NCBI GenBank assembly: GCA_964505935.1
Contig: CAZDKX010000001.1
Coordinates: 1 to 64,000, forward strand
Length of the DNA: 64,000 nt
Origin: JADGQM01 sp964505935
Lineage (GTDB): Bacteria > Desulfobacterota > Syntrophobacteria > Syntrophobacterales > Syntrophobacteraceae
Direction of reading: 5' to 3'
The translations under genes were made by a program, and so were the position numbers. This document shows, piece by piece, positions 8,726 through 16,814 of this stretch (its first letter is position 1; every line of letters begins with the position of its first letter). Below the pieces are notes generated by a model. That model was not told the origin of the DNA and did not search any database. It saw only the letters and a list, made by a program, of their open reading frames with translations.

Positions 8726-9189
8726 AGGTGTACGGTCTTCTCGTCAATGGCCACGGGCGTGCCCTTGGCGTTCACCGCGCAGTGCCGGGTAAAACCGGTG
8801 CACACGATATCGCCGCTGGGAACGTGGGTGATCACATAATCGAATTGCAGCTTCACCCGTTCCCGATCTCCGGGACGCGTGTGGATGTACATGGCATCGT
8901 CGTAAAGCAGCGGGCGAAAGTAATCGACGGCGGTGGCGATGATGGGATAGATAAAGCCACTCTCTTCGATTTCCCGGTAGGCATAGGCTACATCACGCAT
9001 GAGCGAGGCCCGGCCGAATTCGAAATAGCGCAGGTAGTTGGCGTGATAGACCACCTGAGAACGGTCCGTATCGGCGTACAAGGTCCTCAGGCTGCAGCGA
9101 TGCCAAACCAGTCCGCTGGTACGGTCGCGCACATAGGCACTGACGCTGTCACCGTTGAGGATGTGGGGGACAAAAGGTTTGGGTCGCAC
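8704..9189 (-). CDS. Hotdog-fold acyl thioesterase (YbgC/4HBT-like)
   Basis: A single-hotdog protein of 161 residues with the 4HBT signature DTDRSQVVYHANYLRYFEFGR, in which the Asp and His region forms the thioesterase active site. It would hydrolyse acyl-CoA or acyl-ACP and release free acids. The GTG start at 9189 has GAGGAG 7 nt upstream and lies one base after the ketosynthase stop. The open frame continues upstream, but that part is the shadow of the ketosynthase. Release of the finished chain would feed the acyl kinase or the ligase of this cluster. Confidence 0.85.
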   Translation of the reverse strand: MRPKPFVPHILNGDSVSAYVRDRTSGLVWHRCSLRTLYADTDRSQVVYHANYLRYFEFGRASLMRDVAYAYREIEESGFIYPIIATAVDYFRPLLYDDAMYIHTRPGDRERVKLQFDYVITHVPSGDIVCTGFTRHCAVNAKGTPVAIDEKTVHLWEIFPT

Positions 9190-9190
9190 G

Positions 9191-10456
9191 CTATACTCCT
9201 CTGAAGACAAGGCAGCAATTGGTGCCGCCGAAGCCGAAAGCATTGGAGAGAAAGAATTCGTGAGGGTACCGGCGGGTCTGGTTGGGCACCACATCAATAT
9301 CGGCAAATTCGGGGTCCGGGAGGTAATTGACCGTGGGCAGCACCAATCCCTGACGCATGGCTTCGATGCCCAGGGCCGCCTCGATGGCCGCTGCCGCACC
9401 CAGGCTGTGGCCGATCTGGGATTTGTTCGACGAAATCGGGACCTGGGAGAGGCCCCGCCCGAAAACTGTGCGCAAACAGTCAATTTCGACCTTATCACCC
9501 TTGAGTGTCGACGTGCCGTGCGCATTGATCGCCTTGATATCCTGGGGCGCCAGGCTGGCGTCGGCGATGGCGTCACTGATGGCACGGATGATGGTCGGCC
9601 CATAGGGCAGGGTAAAGTGATGGGCATCCGAGGTCCAGCCCACCCCCATCACCTCGGCCCTGGGCACCAAACCGAGAGCGGTCACCACCTCATCGGCGGC
9701 CAGCACCACCACCCCACCGCCTTCGGCGAGCACAAAGCCTTTACGGTCGATGCTGAAAGGCCGCGAAGCCTGGGTGGGATCGTCATAGGCGCGGTCCCCG
9801 GGCTTGACCTTGATGGTGGCCCACATGTTGGCGAACCCCTGGATGATCTCCGGGATGATGCAGGCCTCCACGCCGCCGGCGAGGACGAAATCGCAATCGC
9901 CGTCGCGAATCATGCGCGACCCGAGAGCAATGGCATGGTTGCCCGAAGCACAAGCGCCCTGGGGCGAAAAGACCGGCCCGGTAAAGCCGAGCAGCATGCC
10001 GGCTTTACCCGCCGGCAGGTTGGCGCACAGGTTGGGCAGCAGATAGGGACTCACCTTGGTCGGCCCCTTCTGGCTGTAGTTTTCAACGGCCACGCGCAGA
10101 GCGTCGCTACCGTTCAGGGCCGACCCTACCAGGCAAGCAGTACGTGGCGCCGTTTGGGCATCCATGGTCACGCCGGCGTGGGCCAGGGCCCGCTTGCACA
10201 GCGCCATCGTCAGAAAGACAAAGGCTGCGTTCCAGTTGTAAACCCCCTTGGGATCGATGAAGTCCAGATCGTTGGGATCCCAGTCGGGAATTTCGCCCAC
10301 AATGTTGCTGCGCGAAGTGGTCTGGCAGCGCGTCACCCGGCGAAAACCCGCCTCGCCGCGCACGGCCCGTTGCCAGGTGGTCTCAAAGTTACTTCCCAGT
10401 GCGGTCATGGCATCGTAGCCGACGACATAGACCTTACGGTTCAACGGAGCTCTCAT
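9191..10456 (-). CDS. Beta-ketoacyl-ACP synthase, FabF/KAS II type, catalytic
   Basis: A 421-residue condensing enzyme with the complete Cys-His-His triad: Cys in SPQGACASGNHA (about residue 169), His in INAHGTST and His in NKSQIGHSLGAA. The N-terminus reads VVGYDAMTALG rather than the usual VVTGxG start, shared with the adjacent ketosynthase at 10514-11764, so the two probably derive from one duplication. It elongates the acyl chain by decarboxylative Claisen condensation with malonyl-ACP. It lies upstream of and nearly abutting the thioesterase and DH-PPTase genes in one operon. Confidence 0.9.
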   Translation of the reverse strand: MRAPLNRKVYVVGYDAMTALGSNFETTWQRAVRGEAGFRRVTRCQTTSRSNIVGEIPDWDPNDLDFIDPKGVYNWNAAFVFLTMALCKRALAHAGVTMDAQTAPRTACLVGSALNGSDALRVAVENYSQKGPTKVSPYLLPNLCANLPAGKAGMLLGFTGPVFSPQGACASGNHAIALGSRMIRDGDCDFVLAGGVEACIIPEIIQGFANMWATIKVKPGDRAYDDPTQASRPFSIDRKGFVLAEGGGVVVLAADEVVTALGLVPRAEVMGVGWTSDAHHFTLPYGPTIIRAISDAIADASLAPQDIKAINAHGTSTLKGDKVEIDCLRTVFGRGLSQVPISSNKSQIGHSLGAAAAIEAALGIEAMRQGLVLPTVNYLPDPEFADIDVVPNQTRRYPHEFFLSNAFGFGGTNCCLVFRGV

Positions 10457-10513
10457 CCAAAACGCCTCTCACCATCAAGCACCACAGCAGGGAATCCAGA
10501 TTGCCTCTCACTT

Positions 10514-11764
10514 TTACAACAACCGCTCAAACACAATACACGAATTACACCCACCGAAACCAAACGCGTTCTTGAGCACGTAAGTCTGATCCACCGCACG
10601 GCACCCTTCGGGTACACAGTCGATGGGAATCTCCGGGTCGGGCTGATAGTTGATGGTGGGCGGCAGCACCCCCGCCAGCATCCCCTGGAAGGTGAAAATC
10701 GACTCGATGGCGCTGGAGGCGCCCATGGCATGTCCAATCAGCGATTTGTTAGCCGTCACCGGCGGCAAGTTTGGGCCGAACACCGCTTGCAGGGCATCGT
10801 ACTCCACCTTGTCCCCTACTCGTGTGGCGGTGGCATGAGCATTGACCGCATCCACGGCATGAGGCGGGAGGCTTGCCTGGTCAAGGCTCTCGGCAATGCA
10901 GCGGTGGACCGTTTCGAAATGGGGGGCCACGAAATGGTGGGCATCCGAGGTCATGCTCCAACCGGCGATGGCAATCCGGTGGCCCAGGCCATGCGCCCGG
11001 GCAAAGGCTTCAGAAGCCAAAATGACGCAACCAGCGCCCTCGGATACCACAAATCCGCGTCGATGGATAGAAAAGGGCCGGCTAGCCAGCGCCGGGTCCT
11101 CTTCGGGCTGTCCCTCTTTGGGTACGTAAGCGCCATTCATCGTGGCAAAGCCAGCCACGATGGGTGCGACCAACGGAAAATCTACAGCACCGCAGAGCAC
11201 CACATCGGCCCGGTTCTGTTGCAGCAACATGGCGCCTATGATCATGGAGGTGACACCGGTGGCACACGCCGTGATAGTGCTGACAATGGGGCCCGTAGCG
11301 CCGGTGAACATGGATACCTTGCCAGAAACCATGTTGATGCAGGAGTTGGGATTGGCGCACGGCAGGGGCATGGCCCCCCGGGCGATCAGCTTGCGGTCGG
11401 CATCGAGGACCGCATCCAGCCCGCCTACCGCCGAACTATAGGTGACGGCCACGCGCGGGGCCAAGGCCGGGGTGATCTGCAACCCGCTGCGCGCCATGGC
11501 CCGCTGTACGGTGAGCAGGGCATATTTGAAAATGGGCGAGATCCAGCGGGCCTGCTCGCGGGGTTTGAGAAAATCATAGGGCAGATGATCGATCGCCGGC
11601 ACCTGGCCGGCGATTTTCACGGGAAAGCGTTCGTTGACCGCAAAACGGGTTAAACGGCCCACACCGCTGTGCCCTTGCATGGCCCGTTCCCATTGCTCGT
11701 CCAGCTCTATCCCAAGAGGCGAAATAGCGTCGTATCCAATGATGACCGCACGTTTCAGGTTCAT
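10514..11764 (-). CDS. Beta-ketoacyl-ACP synthase, FabF/KAS II type, catalytic
   Basis: A 416-residue ketosynthase, paralogous to the next gene downstream. Cys is in STITACATGVTS, the first His in VNAHATATRVGD and the second in NKSLIGHAMGASS, so it should be active. Ala replaces Gly after the first His (NAHAT), a feature shared with the ketosynthase at 20474-21712 and suggesting a common subfamily. It heads the left-arm operon; the 209 bp between it and the lipoprotein gene upstream show no convincing gene. Having several active ketosynthases in one cluster suggests division of labour by chain length or substrate. Confidence 0.9.
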   Translation of the reverse strand: MNLKRAVIIGYDAISPLGIELDEQWERAMQGHSGVGRLTRFAVNERFPVKIAGQVPAIDHLPYDFLKPREQARWISPIFKYALLTVQRAMARSGLQITPALAPRVAVTYSSAVGGLDAVLDADRKLIARGAMPLPCANPNSCINMVSGKVSMFTGATGPIVSTITACATGVTSMIIGAMLLQQNRADVVLCGAVDFPLVAPIVAGFATMNGAYVPKEGQPEEDPALASRPFSIHRRGFVVSEGAGCVILASEAFARAHGLGHRIAIAGWSMTSDAHHFVAPHFETVHRCIAESLDQASLPPHAVDAVNAHATATRVGDKVEYDALQAVFGPNLPPVTANKSLIGHAMGASSAIESIFTFQGMLAGVLPPTINYQPDPEIPIDCVPEGCRAVDQTYVLKNAFGFGGCNSCIVFERLL

Positions 11765-11973
11765 CAGGCTCTTCGGTGGACTCTATATTGGCGGCAGCCA
11801 ATTTTGAACCTGGCCGCTGGTACAGGATCACCAGTAAAATGGATCATCTGAGCTGGCATGCACCCGTTTAAGTCGTTCTCGCCGTGCCTTGCCGAAACAC
11901 AGGACGGCGAAGCCTCGTCCACCCATGCCACGTGGACCAGGACGAGGCCCCCACCCTGCCTGTTGCTGCTCAC

Positions 11974-12597
11974 TCATTTGACCGCGGTTGATTTCGGCAC
12001 AACCGAATTAACGTACGCAGCCAGTACCCTGCCCATATCAGTCGGCAGGCTATGGTCGCTGCTCCATCCGACCCATGCCGCCGCCCACGGATTATTGTTG
12101 CTGGATAGTTTCTTCTCACGCACCACGGTGTTGGTTGCGGCATCGACAAGCGTGAGATTGATTTCCATGTATGAACTCCCGGCAAAGGCTCCCACCCAAA
12201 TACGGGCGCCTGTGGACACGATTCGCATATCGGTTATTCTGGCCTTAACCAGCAGGGTCCCGTCACTGTAATTCGCATCGTCTCTGCCGCTTTTAACATC
12301 CTGGTAAAACTTATTATCCTCCAGGCCAAGAATGGCGCTGGTCTGGGCCTCCCGGGATGCATTCGGGTAGTCCTTGGCAATTTCGGCAGTGGTTTCAATT
12401 CGCGCTACAACAATCGTCCGGTAAGGTTTGGCGAGGGGGGGATCCAGTTGGGCGTCCGCCGCCACCTTCGGTTCAGCAGGACCTGCAGTTTCACTCTCCG
12501 ATTTGACTTCCTTTCCTGCGCAAGACGTCATCAGAGCCAGCAACATCAACACCAACAAGCAGATGCAATTCCTTCTCCAGACTTGTTTTGAGCACAT
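11974..12597 (-). CDS. DUF4410-like lipoprotein
   Basis: A 207-residue predicted outer-membrane or periplasmic lipoprotein: a basic N-terminus (MCSKQVWRRN) is followed by a hydrophobic run ending in the lipobox ALMTSC. The mature part has VVARIETTAEIAKDYP near its start and LVKARITDMRIVSTGARIW, which resemble DUF4410 proteins of unknown role. The start at 12597 is chosen because GGAGGAG lies just upstream; the frame is open for 17 more codons. A good promoter with an embedded inverted repeat lies 90-120 bp upstream. The function is unknown. Confidence 0.7.
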   Translation of the reverse strand: MCSKQVWRRNCICLLVLMLLALMTSCAGKEVKSESETAGPAEPKVAADAQLDPPLAKPYRTIVVARIETTAEIAKDYPNASREAQTSAILGLEDNKFYQDVKSGRDDANYSDGTLLVKARITDMRIVSTGARIWVGAFAGSSYMEINLTLVDAATNTVVREKKLSSNNNPWAAAWVGWSSDHSLPTDMGRVLAAYVNSVVPKSTAVK

Positions 12598-12686
12598 CAC
12601 TTCTCCTCCTCCAGATCTGGTTTTGTTCGGCACACCATCATTCGGCACAGCAATCGGTTTCTTCTTACTCCTCCCATTGTCGGACG

Positions 12687-12715
12687 CATATATAGCATTT
12701 TCAAATGCTGATCAA
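12687..12715 (-). promoter_or_regulatory. Predicted promoter of the DUF4410-like lipoprotein gene
   Basis: On the minus strand TTGATC (12710-12715) and TATATG (12687-12692) are 17 bp apart, in the AT-rich gap upstream of the lipoprotein gene. Transcription would start near 12680, with a leader of about 83 nt. Confidence 0.5.
12694..12709. promoter_or_regulatory. Inverted repeat in the promoter spacer, candidate operator
   Basis: AGCATTT and its exact reverse complement AAATGCT flank a two-base centre (TC). The 16-bp palindrome fills almost exactly the space between the -35 and -10 boxes described for this promoter, where a bound repressor would block RNA polymerase. The regulator is unknown. 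Confidence 0.45.
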
Positions 12716-12821
12716 AGACTTTCTCCCTGGTATGTGGCCACTGCCTCCCCTTGCTTCATTGAAAACCTGCAACCGCCATCACCCTGCCAATGAGGCCCTG
12801 CATCGTCAGCAAATCGACCCG

Positions 12822-14171
12822 TCAACGAAGCAGATACTCCCAAAGTGGTCCGGTGCGGCCCCGCCGGTACATGCGATTCAGAATCTGCACCACCCGCTCG
12901 CCGCCGGCACCCTGCACCCAGTGGCCCCTTCCCTGGGCATGCACTTCCACCTGCCGGGCCAAGTCGGTCAGGGTTATGGACGAGGGCTGGTAAAAGACCG
13001 GTTCCAGGATGCTCTGACCGGCAGATAGCTGTCCCTGCCGTAACGCGATCTCGTACAAGCCGGTGTAGGGGTAGATGCGCATACCGCAAAATATGAACAG
13101 CACAGCTTTTTCGAGCCTATCCATATGGGAAAAAGACTCGGCCGTCGTCTGAGCGGTCTCTCCCGGACCGCCGAACAAAAAGTAGTGGGCCACGTGAAGG
13201 CCCGCATCTACGGCCGCCTGGTGGGCCGAAAGCACATGGCTCCGGGTAAAGGGTTTGCGGTAGGCGACCAGCACCGCATCGCACAGGGATTCGGTGCCAA
13301 ACTCCACGTGTTTGAGCCCACACTCGGCCAAAATTGTGAAATAGTCAGCAGGCATGGGCACCGGGGCGAAGAAACCACCCCAGGGGACCGTCAGCCCCTG
13401 TTTCATGAAGGCCTGTGCCACGGCCAGGCTGTGGGCGCTGTCGGCATTGAAGGCCGAATCGGTGATGAACAGGTAGCGAGCCCCGGCCTGCTGGAGCTCC
13501 ACGGCCGTCCGGGCGATCTGTTCGGGCGGCGCACACCTCAGGGTCGCACCCTCGAGGTAGGGATAGCTGCAATAAACACATCGAAAGGGGCAACCACGCT
13601 TGGTTTGCAGATTGAGCATGCCGCCGTGGCGCAAGTAAAAGTCGAGATGGGCACCCTGGGGATCGAAGCGGCGCACCACGCCTAGGGGCCAGGGTTCGGG
13701 TTGGGGGACAGGCGCCTGGCCCACGATCACCCCCGGCACGCCGGCCGGATCATCTCCCTGTTCCAAGGCTTGCAGCAGCAGCGCCAGGCGTTCTCCTTCG
13801 CCGACAATGCCATAGTCGGCCTCCAGCAGCTGCATCATTTCATGGGCAAAGAGGGTGAACCCCGTGCCGCCCAGGACAATGGGGGCAGCGCTGCAGCCTC
13901 GCACAGCCTGGATCAGCTGCTGGTAGTGAGTCATGAATCCCTGGGGATGCAGCGCATCGGTGTTGTCGATGTTGCGCAGGGAGATGGCGATCACGTCCGG
14001 CCCAAAGGCACGAACTGCGCGCGGCAAGCCATCCTCGTTCACCAGGTTGTTCAGGTCCAGGCAGAGCACCTGATGGGCATTGGCGATAGCGCCGGCCACG
14101 TAATCCAATCCCAGCGGGTAAACCGGGTAGGGTTCCCGCAGAGTATTGGCCGAGATGAGCAGCACCTTCAT
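12822..14171 (-). CDS. B12-binding radical SAM protein
   Basis: An N-terminal cobalamin-binding-like Rossmann domain (MKVLLISANTL, then PIVLGGTGFTLF and YGIVGEGE) precedes a radical SAM barrel with RGCPFRCVYCSYPY (CxxxCxxC) near residue 195. The family contains methylases and cyclising enzymes acting on unactivated carbons; the lipid setting suggests an acyl chain substrate. There are 449 residues, full length. The start ATG has GAGGA about 10 nt upstream, and a promoter is predicted at 14370-14397. It is one of five B12-type radical SAM proteins in the window, each in a different small transcription unit. Confidence 0.87.
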   Translation of the reverse strand: MKVLLISANTLREPYPVYPLGLDYVAGAIANAHQVLCLDLNNLVNEDGLPRAVRAFGPDVIAISLRNIDNTDALHPQGFMTHYQQLIQAVRGCSAAPIVLGGTGFTLFAHEMMQLLEADYGIVGEGERLALLLQALEQGDDPAGVPGVIVGQAPVPQPEPWPLGVVRRFDPQGAHLDFYLRHGGMLNLQTKRGCPFRCVYCSYPYLEGATLRCAPPEQIARTAVELQQAGARYLFITDSAFNADSAHSLAVAQAFMKQGLTVPWGGFFAPVPMPADYFTILAECGLKHVEFGTESLCDAVLVAYRKPFTRSHVLSAHQAAVDAGLHVAHYFLFGGPGETAQTTAESFSHMDRLEKAVLFIFCGMRIYPYTGLYEIALRQGQLSAGQSILEPVFYQPSSITLTDLARQVEVHAQGRGHWVQGAGGERVVQILNRMYRRGRTGPLWEYLLR

Positions 14172-14515
14172 TGTCGGGCCATCCTCACAGCCGAAAGCTG
14201 TCCCCGTTGAGGTTCAAAAGTCTGCTTTTGCACTGCGGAAAACACGGCGCCCACAGAGAGAATCCTTGGCATTCCCTGCGATCCCAGTGGACTCTATCAC
14301 TTTGTACATTTTAAGAGTTTACAGCCTTTTCCATATAGATTACCATCCGCTTGAATTTAATTGCATATACTTATCTTTAAACAGGTTCTCTTTTCAATGA
14401 TTTTTCACCGGTTGCCAAGAACGGACGCGTTGACCAGCCCCATGAATGTGGCACCTCTCGTCCCCGATCTCGGACTTATCCTGCCAATCTCGGAGATCTC
14501 CGCTTTGAGGACAAC
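14172..14515. other. Divergent intergenic region (344 bp)
   Basis: This AT-rich stretch separates the radical SAM gene from the divergent ketoreductase. It contains the promoter at 14370-14397 for the minus strand and a perfect hairpin CAAAAG-TCTG-CTTTTG (14215-14230) in the leader of the radical SAM gene. I find no clear promoter pair for the plus strand and no gene. Confidence 0.5.
14370..14397 (-). promoter_or_regulatory. Predicted promoter of the B12 radical SAM gene
   Basis: On the minus strand TTGAAA (14392-14397) and GATAAG (14370-14375) are 16 bp apart in an AT-rich stretch. The predicted leader to the start at 14171 is about 190 nt. Confidence 0.4.
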
Positions 14516-15256
14516 ATGATGAATGCGCGTTCAAATCCACTGGTGGCGCTCGTCACCGGCGGCAGCAAGGGAATCGGCCGGGCCATCTGCGTGGAGATGG
14601 CCAAAAGCGGCTATCAAGTGATCGTCAACTATCTTTCCGATGCCGCCGGAGCACGGGAAACCCTGGCCCTGGTCGAGCAGCAGGGCAGCTGCGGCATCTG
14701 CCTGCCATTCGACGTGTCCGACGACGCTGCCACCCGACAGGCCATGGAGAAGATCTTCGCCACTTACCCCTCGCTGGACGCCCTGGTCAACAATGCCGGT
14801 CGCATTGCCGACGAACTGTTCGTCATGATGACACCGGACAAGTGGCGCAGCGTTATCGACATTACCTTGCAGGGTTTCTACAACGTTACGCGGCCGGTGC
14901 TCGAAAGGATGATCGTCCAGAGAAGGGGTGCCGTGGTCTCGATTGCCTCGGTGGCCGGCATCATGGGCAACCGCGGCCAGGCCAATTATGCGGCGGCCAA
15001 GGCCGGACTGATTGGCGCCAGCCGCTCGGTAGCCTCCGAAGTGGCGCGCCTGGGCATCCGGGTCAACGTAGTGGCTCCGGGCCTGATCCAGACCGGGATG
15101 ATCCACGACGCACCGGTCCAGAAAATTAAGGGCATGATCCCCATGGCTCGCTTGGGAACGCCCGAAGAGGTGGCCCGGGTGGTTCGCTTTCTCTGCTCCG
15201 AGGACGCCTCCTATCTGACTGGGCAGGTCATCAGCGTCAATGGCGGCATGTTTTGA
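14516..15256 (+). CDS. 3-oxoacyl-ACP reductase, FabG-type SDR
   Basis: A short-chain dehydrogenase of 246 residues that would reduce beta-ketoacyl-ACP with NADPH. It shows the cofactor motif TGGSKGIGRAI, NNAGRIAD, the catalytic Ser in SIASVAGIMG and YAAAK with the catalytic Tyr and Lys, and ends in the family signature GQVISVNGGMF. GAGG lies five bases before the first of two adjacent ATGs. It is the only ketoreductase I can find in either arm, so it may serve all the ketosynthases. The last 36 bases are repeated across the assembly gap that follows; the gene itself is intact before the gap. Confidence 0.92.
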   Translation: MMNARSNPLVALVTGGSKGIGRAICVEMAKSGYQVIVNYLSDAAGARETLALVEQQGSCGICLPFDVSDDAATRQAMEKIFATYPSLDALVNNAGRIADELFVMMTPDKWRSVIDITLQGFYNVTRPVLERMIVQRRGAVVSIASVAGIMGNRGQANYAAAKAGLIGASRSVASEVARLGIRVNVVAPGLIQTGMIHDAPVQKIKGMIPMARLGTPEEVARVVRFLCSEDASYLTGQVISVNGGMF

Positions 15257-15275
15257 GTTATTCGCGAAAAGTTGC
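15221..15275 (+). repeat. 55-bp exact duplicate, copy 1 (contig-end overlap)
   Basis: The last 55 bases before the N run are identical to the 55 bases that follow it (15376-15430). They cover the 3' end of the ketoreductase gene and 19 bases after its stop. This is the signature of two contigs ending in the same k-mer that were scaffolded rather than merged. Confidence 0.9.
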
Positions 15276-15375
15276 NNNNNNNNNNNNNNNNNNNNNNNNN
15301 NNNNNNNNNNNNNNNNNNNNNNNNNNNNNNNNNNNNNNNNNNNNNNNNNNNNNNNNNNNNNNNNNNNNNNNNNNN
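15276..15375. other. Assembly gap of 100 Ns
   Basis: Exactly 100 N characters, a conventional placeholder for unknown gap size. Because identical 55-bp sequences flank it, the true gap is probably zero or negative. Apparent reading frames crossing the Ns are artefacts. Confidence 0.97.
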
Positions 15376-15430
15376 GGGCAGGTCATCAGCGTCAATGGCG
15401 GCATGTTTTGAGTTATTCGCGAAAAGTTGC
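15376..15430 (+). repeat. 55-bp exact duplicate, copy 2 (contig-end overlap)
   Basis: Identical to 15221-15275, it carries a second copy of the end of the ketoreductase coding sequence. It is unlikely to be a real second copy. Confidence 0.9.
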
Positions 15431-15446
15431 GGGTTGCGCGTTGCGG
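15426..15446 (+). repeat. Three tandem 7-bp units (GTTGCGG-type)
   Basis: GTTGCGG, GTTGCGC and GTTGCGG follow each other directly after the gap. A short repeat of this kind, if dispersed in the genome, could explain why the assembly broke here. Confidence 0.6.
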
Positions 15447-15512
15447 GTCAACCGCGGTCCTTTTCCCGGGTCTCCGGGGGTGTCCTGAAGAGACCTGTAG
15501 AACTGCTTTTGA

Positions 15513-16136
15513 ATGGCCATGATGCGAATCAAAACTGCGAATATTAGGTGGCTCGTGCCGGTGCTGGCCCTGTTGTGCGTCGGCTGGGCCGACAGTTGGG
15601 AACAGCTCAAGACATCGTTCGGCACGGTCACCTCGGTCCAGGCCGAGTTTGTCCAGGAGAAGCATTTACCCATTCTGGCCAAGCCCCTGGTCTCCAAAGG
15701 CGTCTTTTACTACCAGGCCCCCCGGTCGCTGCGCTGGGAATACCAATGGCCGGTGCAAAGCATTCTGGCCATGCACGACAGCCGCGTACGGCGCTTTGTG
15801 GCCACTGGCGCATCGGGTTTCAGTGAAGAGAGCGGCGCTGGCCTCGAGGCCATGCAAGTAGTCCTGGAAGAGATCACCCAGTGGCTGGCCGGGCGCTTCG
15901 ACGATAATCCCATGTTCCAGGTCCACCTGGAGCCGGGAAAGTGCATCGTTCTCGTCCCGAAGGATGACGCTTTTCGAAAGGTGATCCAGCGCATCGTCCT
16001 GAATCTGGCCCAACAGCCGGGGATGATGCAGGGCGTCATGATTTACGAAAGCGAAAAGGCCTTCACCCAATTGACCTTCAACAACACGGTGCTCAACGCC
16101 AAAATTGACGAGACGCTGTTTCAAAGAATCCCATGA
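15513..16136 (+). CDS. LolA-like outer-membrane lipoprotein carrier protein
   Basis: A periplasmic protein of 207 residues with an N-terminal signal-like hydrophobic run (WLVPVLALLCVGWA). The mature part has the LolA pattern: SVQAEFVQEKHL, LVSKGVFYYQAPRSLRWEY and AFTQLTFNNTVLNAKI. LolA shuttles lipoproteins to the outer membrane, while LolA-like proteins in aryl polyene clusters are thought to carry the lipid product. Linkage to the ketoreductase and to the small lipoprotein downstream supports the second role. The start could be any of three nearby ATGs (15513, 15519, 15522); none has a strong ribosome-binding site. Confidence 0.8.
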   Translation: MAMMRIKTANIRWLVPVLALLCVGWADSWEQLKTSFGTVTSVQAEFVQEKHLPILAKPLVSKGVFYYQAPRSLRWEYQWPVQSILAMHDSRVRRFVATGASGFSEESGAGLEAMQVVLEEITQWLAGRFDDNPMFQVHLEPGKCIVLVPKDDAFRKVIQRIVLNLAQQPGMMQGVMIYESEKAFTQLTFNNTVLNAKIDETLFQRIP

Positions 16137-16798
16137 AAACAGTGCCCCTCATCCTCTTCCTGGTGCTCATGCCGGTGGCCTGCGCTCATCTGCCTGAAAT
16201 CCACACGGTGGACAACAGCACCGCCGCAGGCCGCACCGCGGGGTGTGCCAATATCTTTCCCCGGGGCCAATGGCAACTGGTCCACGCCGTCGAGATCTTC
16301 CCGCCCATAGGATCAAAGCAAACCGTGCTGGGCGTCATCCAAATCTCTTCGGAGCAAAGGACTTTTCACTGGGTGATGATGACCATCGAAGGGCTCGTCC
16401 TTTTCGAGGTCGATTTCGACGGCTCGGCTACAATCCAGCGGGCCATACCGCCTTTGGACAAGCCCGGCATGGCCGAGGGCATGATTCAGGACATCTCTCT
16501 CCTCTTCTTTGCACCCGAACGGCCCTGCGTTGCCGCGGGCTTTTCGAAAGAGGCGGCGTGGATCTGCCGCTATCCTTCCACCGATCAAGGCCACCAGGAT
16601 ATCATCCTGCAACCCGACGGCCGTTGGGAAATCCGCCGCTACAGCCAAAACCACCGCCTGATGCGCACCATCGCGCCCATGGCCAACGAGAATTTTCGTG
16701 CCGACGGATTGCCCTCACGGGTGGCGCTCAAGGCTTACGGCGTTGTGGGTTATGAGCTGAGCATGTGCCTGGTGGACGCGATCTCCTTGAAAAGATGA
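16133..16798 (+). CDS. Small lipoprotein, resembles DUF3261 of aryl polyene clusters
   Basis: The start overlaps the LolA-like stop as ATGA, so the two are translationally coupled. The N-terminus is a lipoprotein signal (LILFLVLMPVACA, lipobox PVAC). The mature part contains LGVIQISSEQRTFHWVMM, TIEGLVLFEVDFDG and a late YGVVGYEL, consistent with DUF3261-like proteins that accompany LolA-like genes in aryl polyene clusters. The match is by pattern and position, so moderate. It is probably a partner for moving the lipid product across the envelope. Confidence 0.65.
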   Translation: MKTVPLILFLVLMPVACAHLPEIHTVDNSTAAGRTAGCANIFPRGQWQLVHAVEIFPPIGSKQTVLGVIQISSEQRTFHWVMMTIEGLVLFEVDFDGSATIQRAIPPLDKPGMAEGMIQDISLLFFAPERPCVAAGFSKEAAWICRYPSTDQGHQDIILQPDGRWEIRRYSQNHRLMRTIAPMANENFRADGLPSRVALKAYGVVGYELSMCLVDAISLKR

Positions 16799-16814
16799 AA
16801 GATATCGTGCGAGC

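Noticed and set aside
9155..11653. An 832-residue open frame on the plus strand
   Set aside because: It is antisense to two well-supported ketosynthases and has no recognisable domain; long antisense frames are common in GC-rich DNA.
15240..15665. Reading frames that pass through the N run on both strands
   Set aside because: They are created by translating Ns; the flanking sequence is a duplicated contig end and not a real gene.
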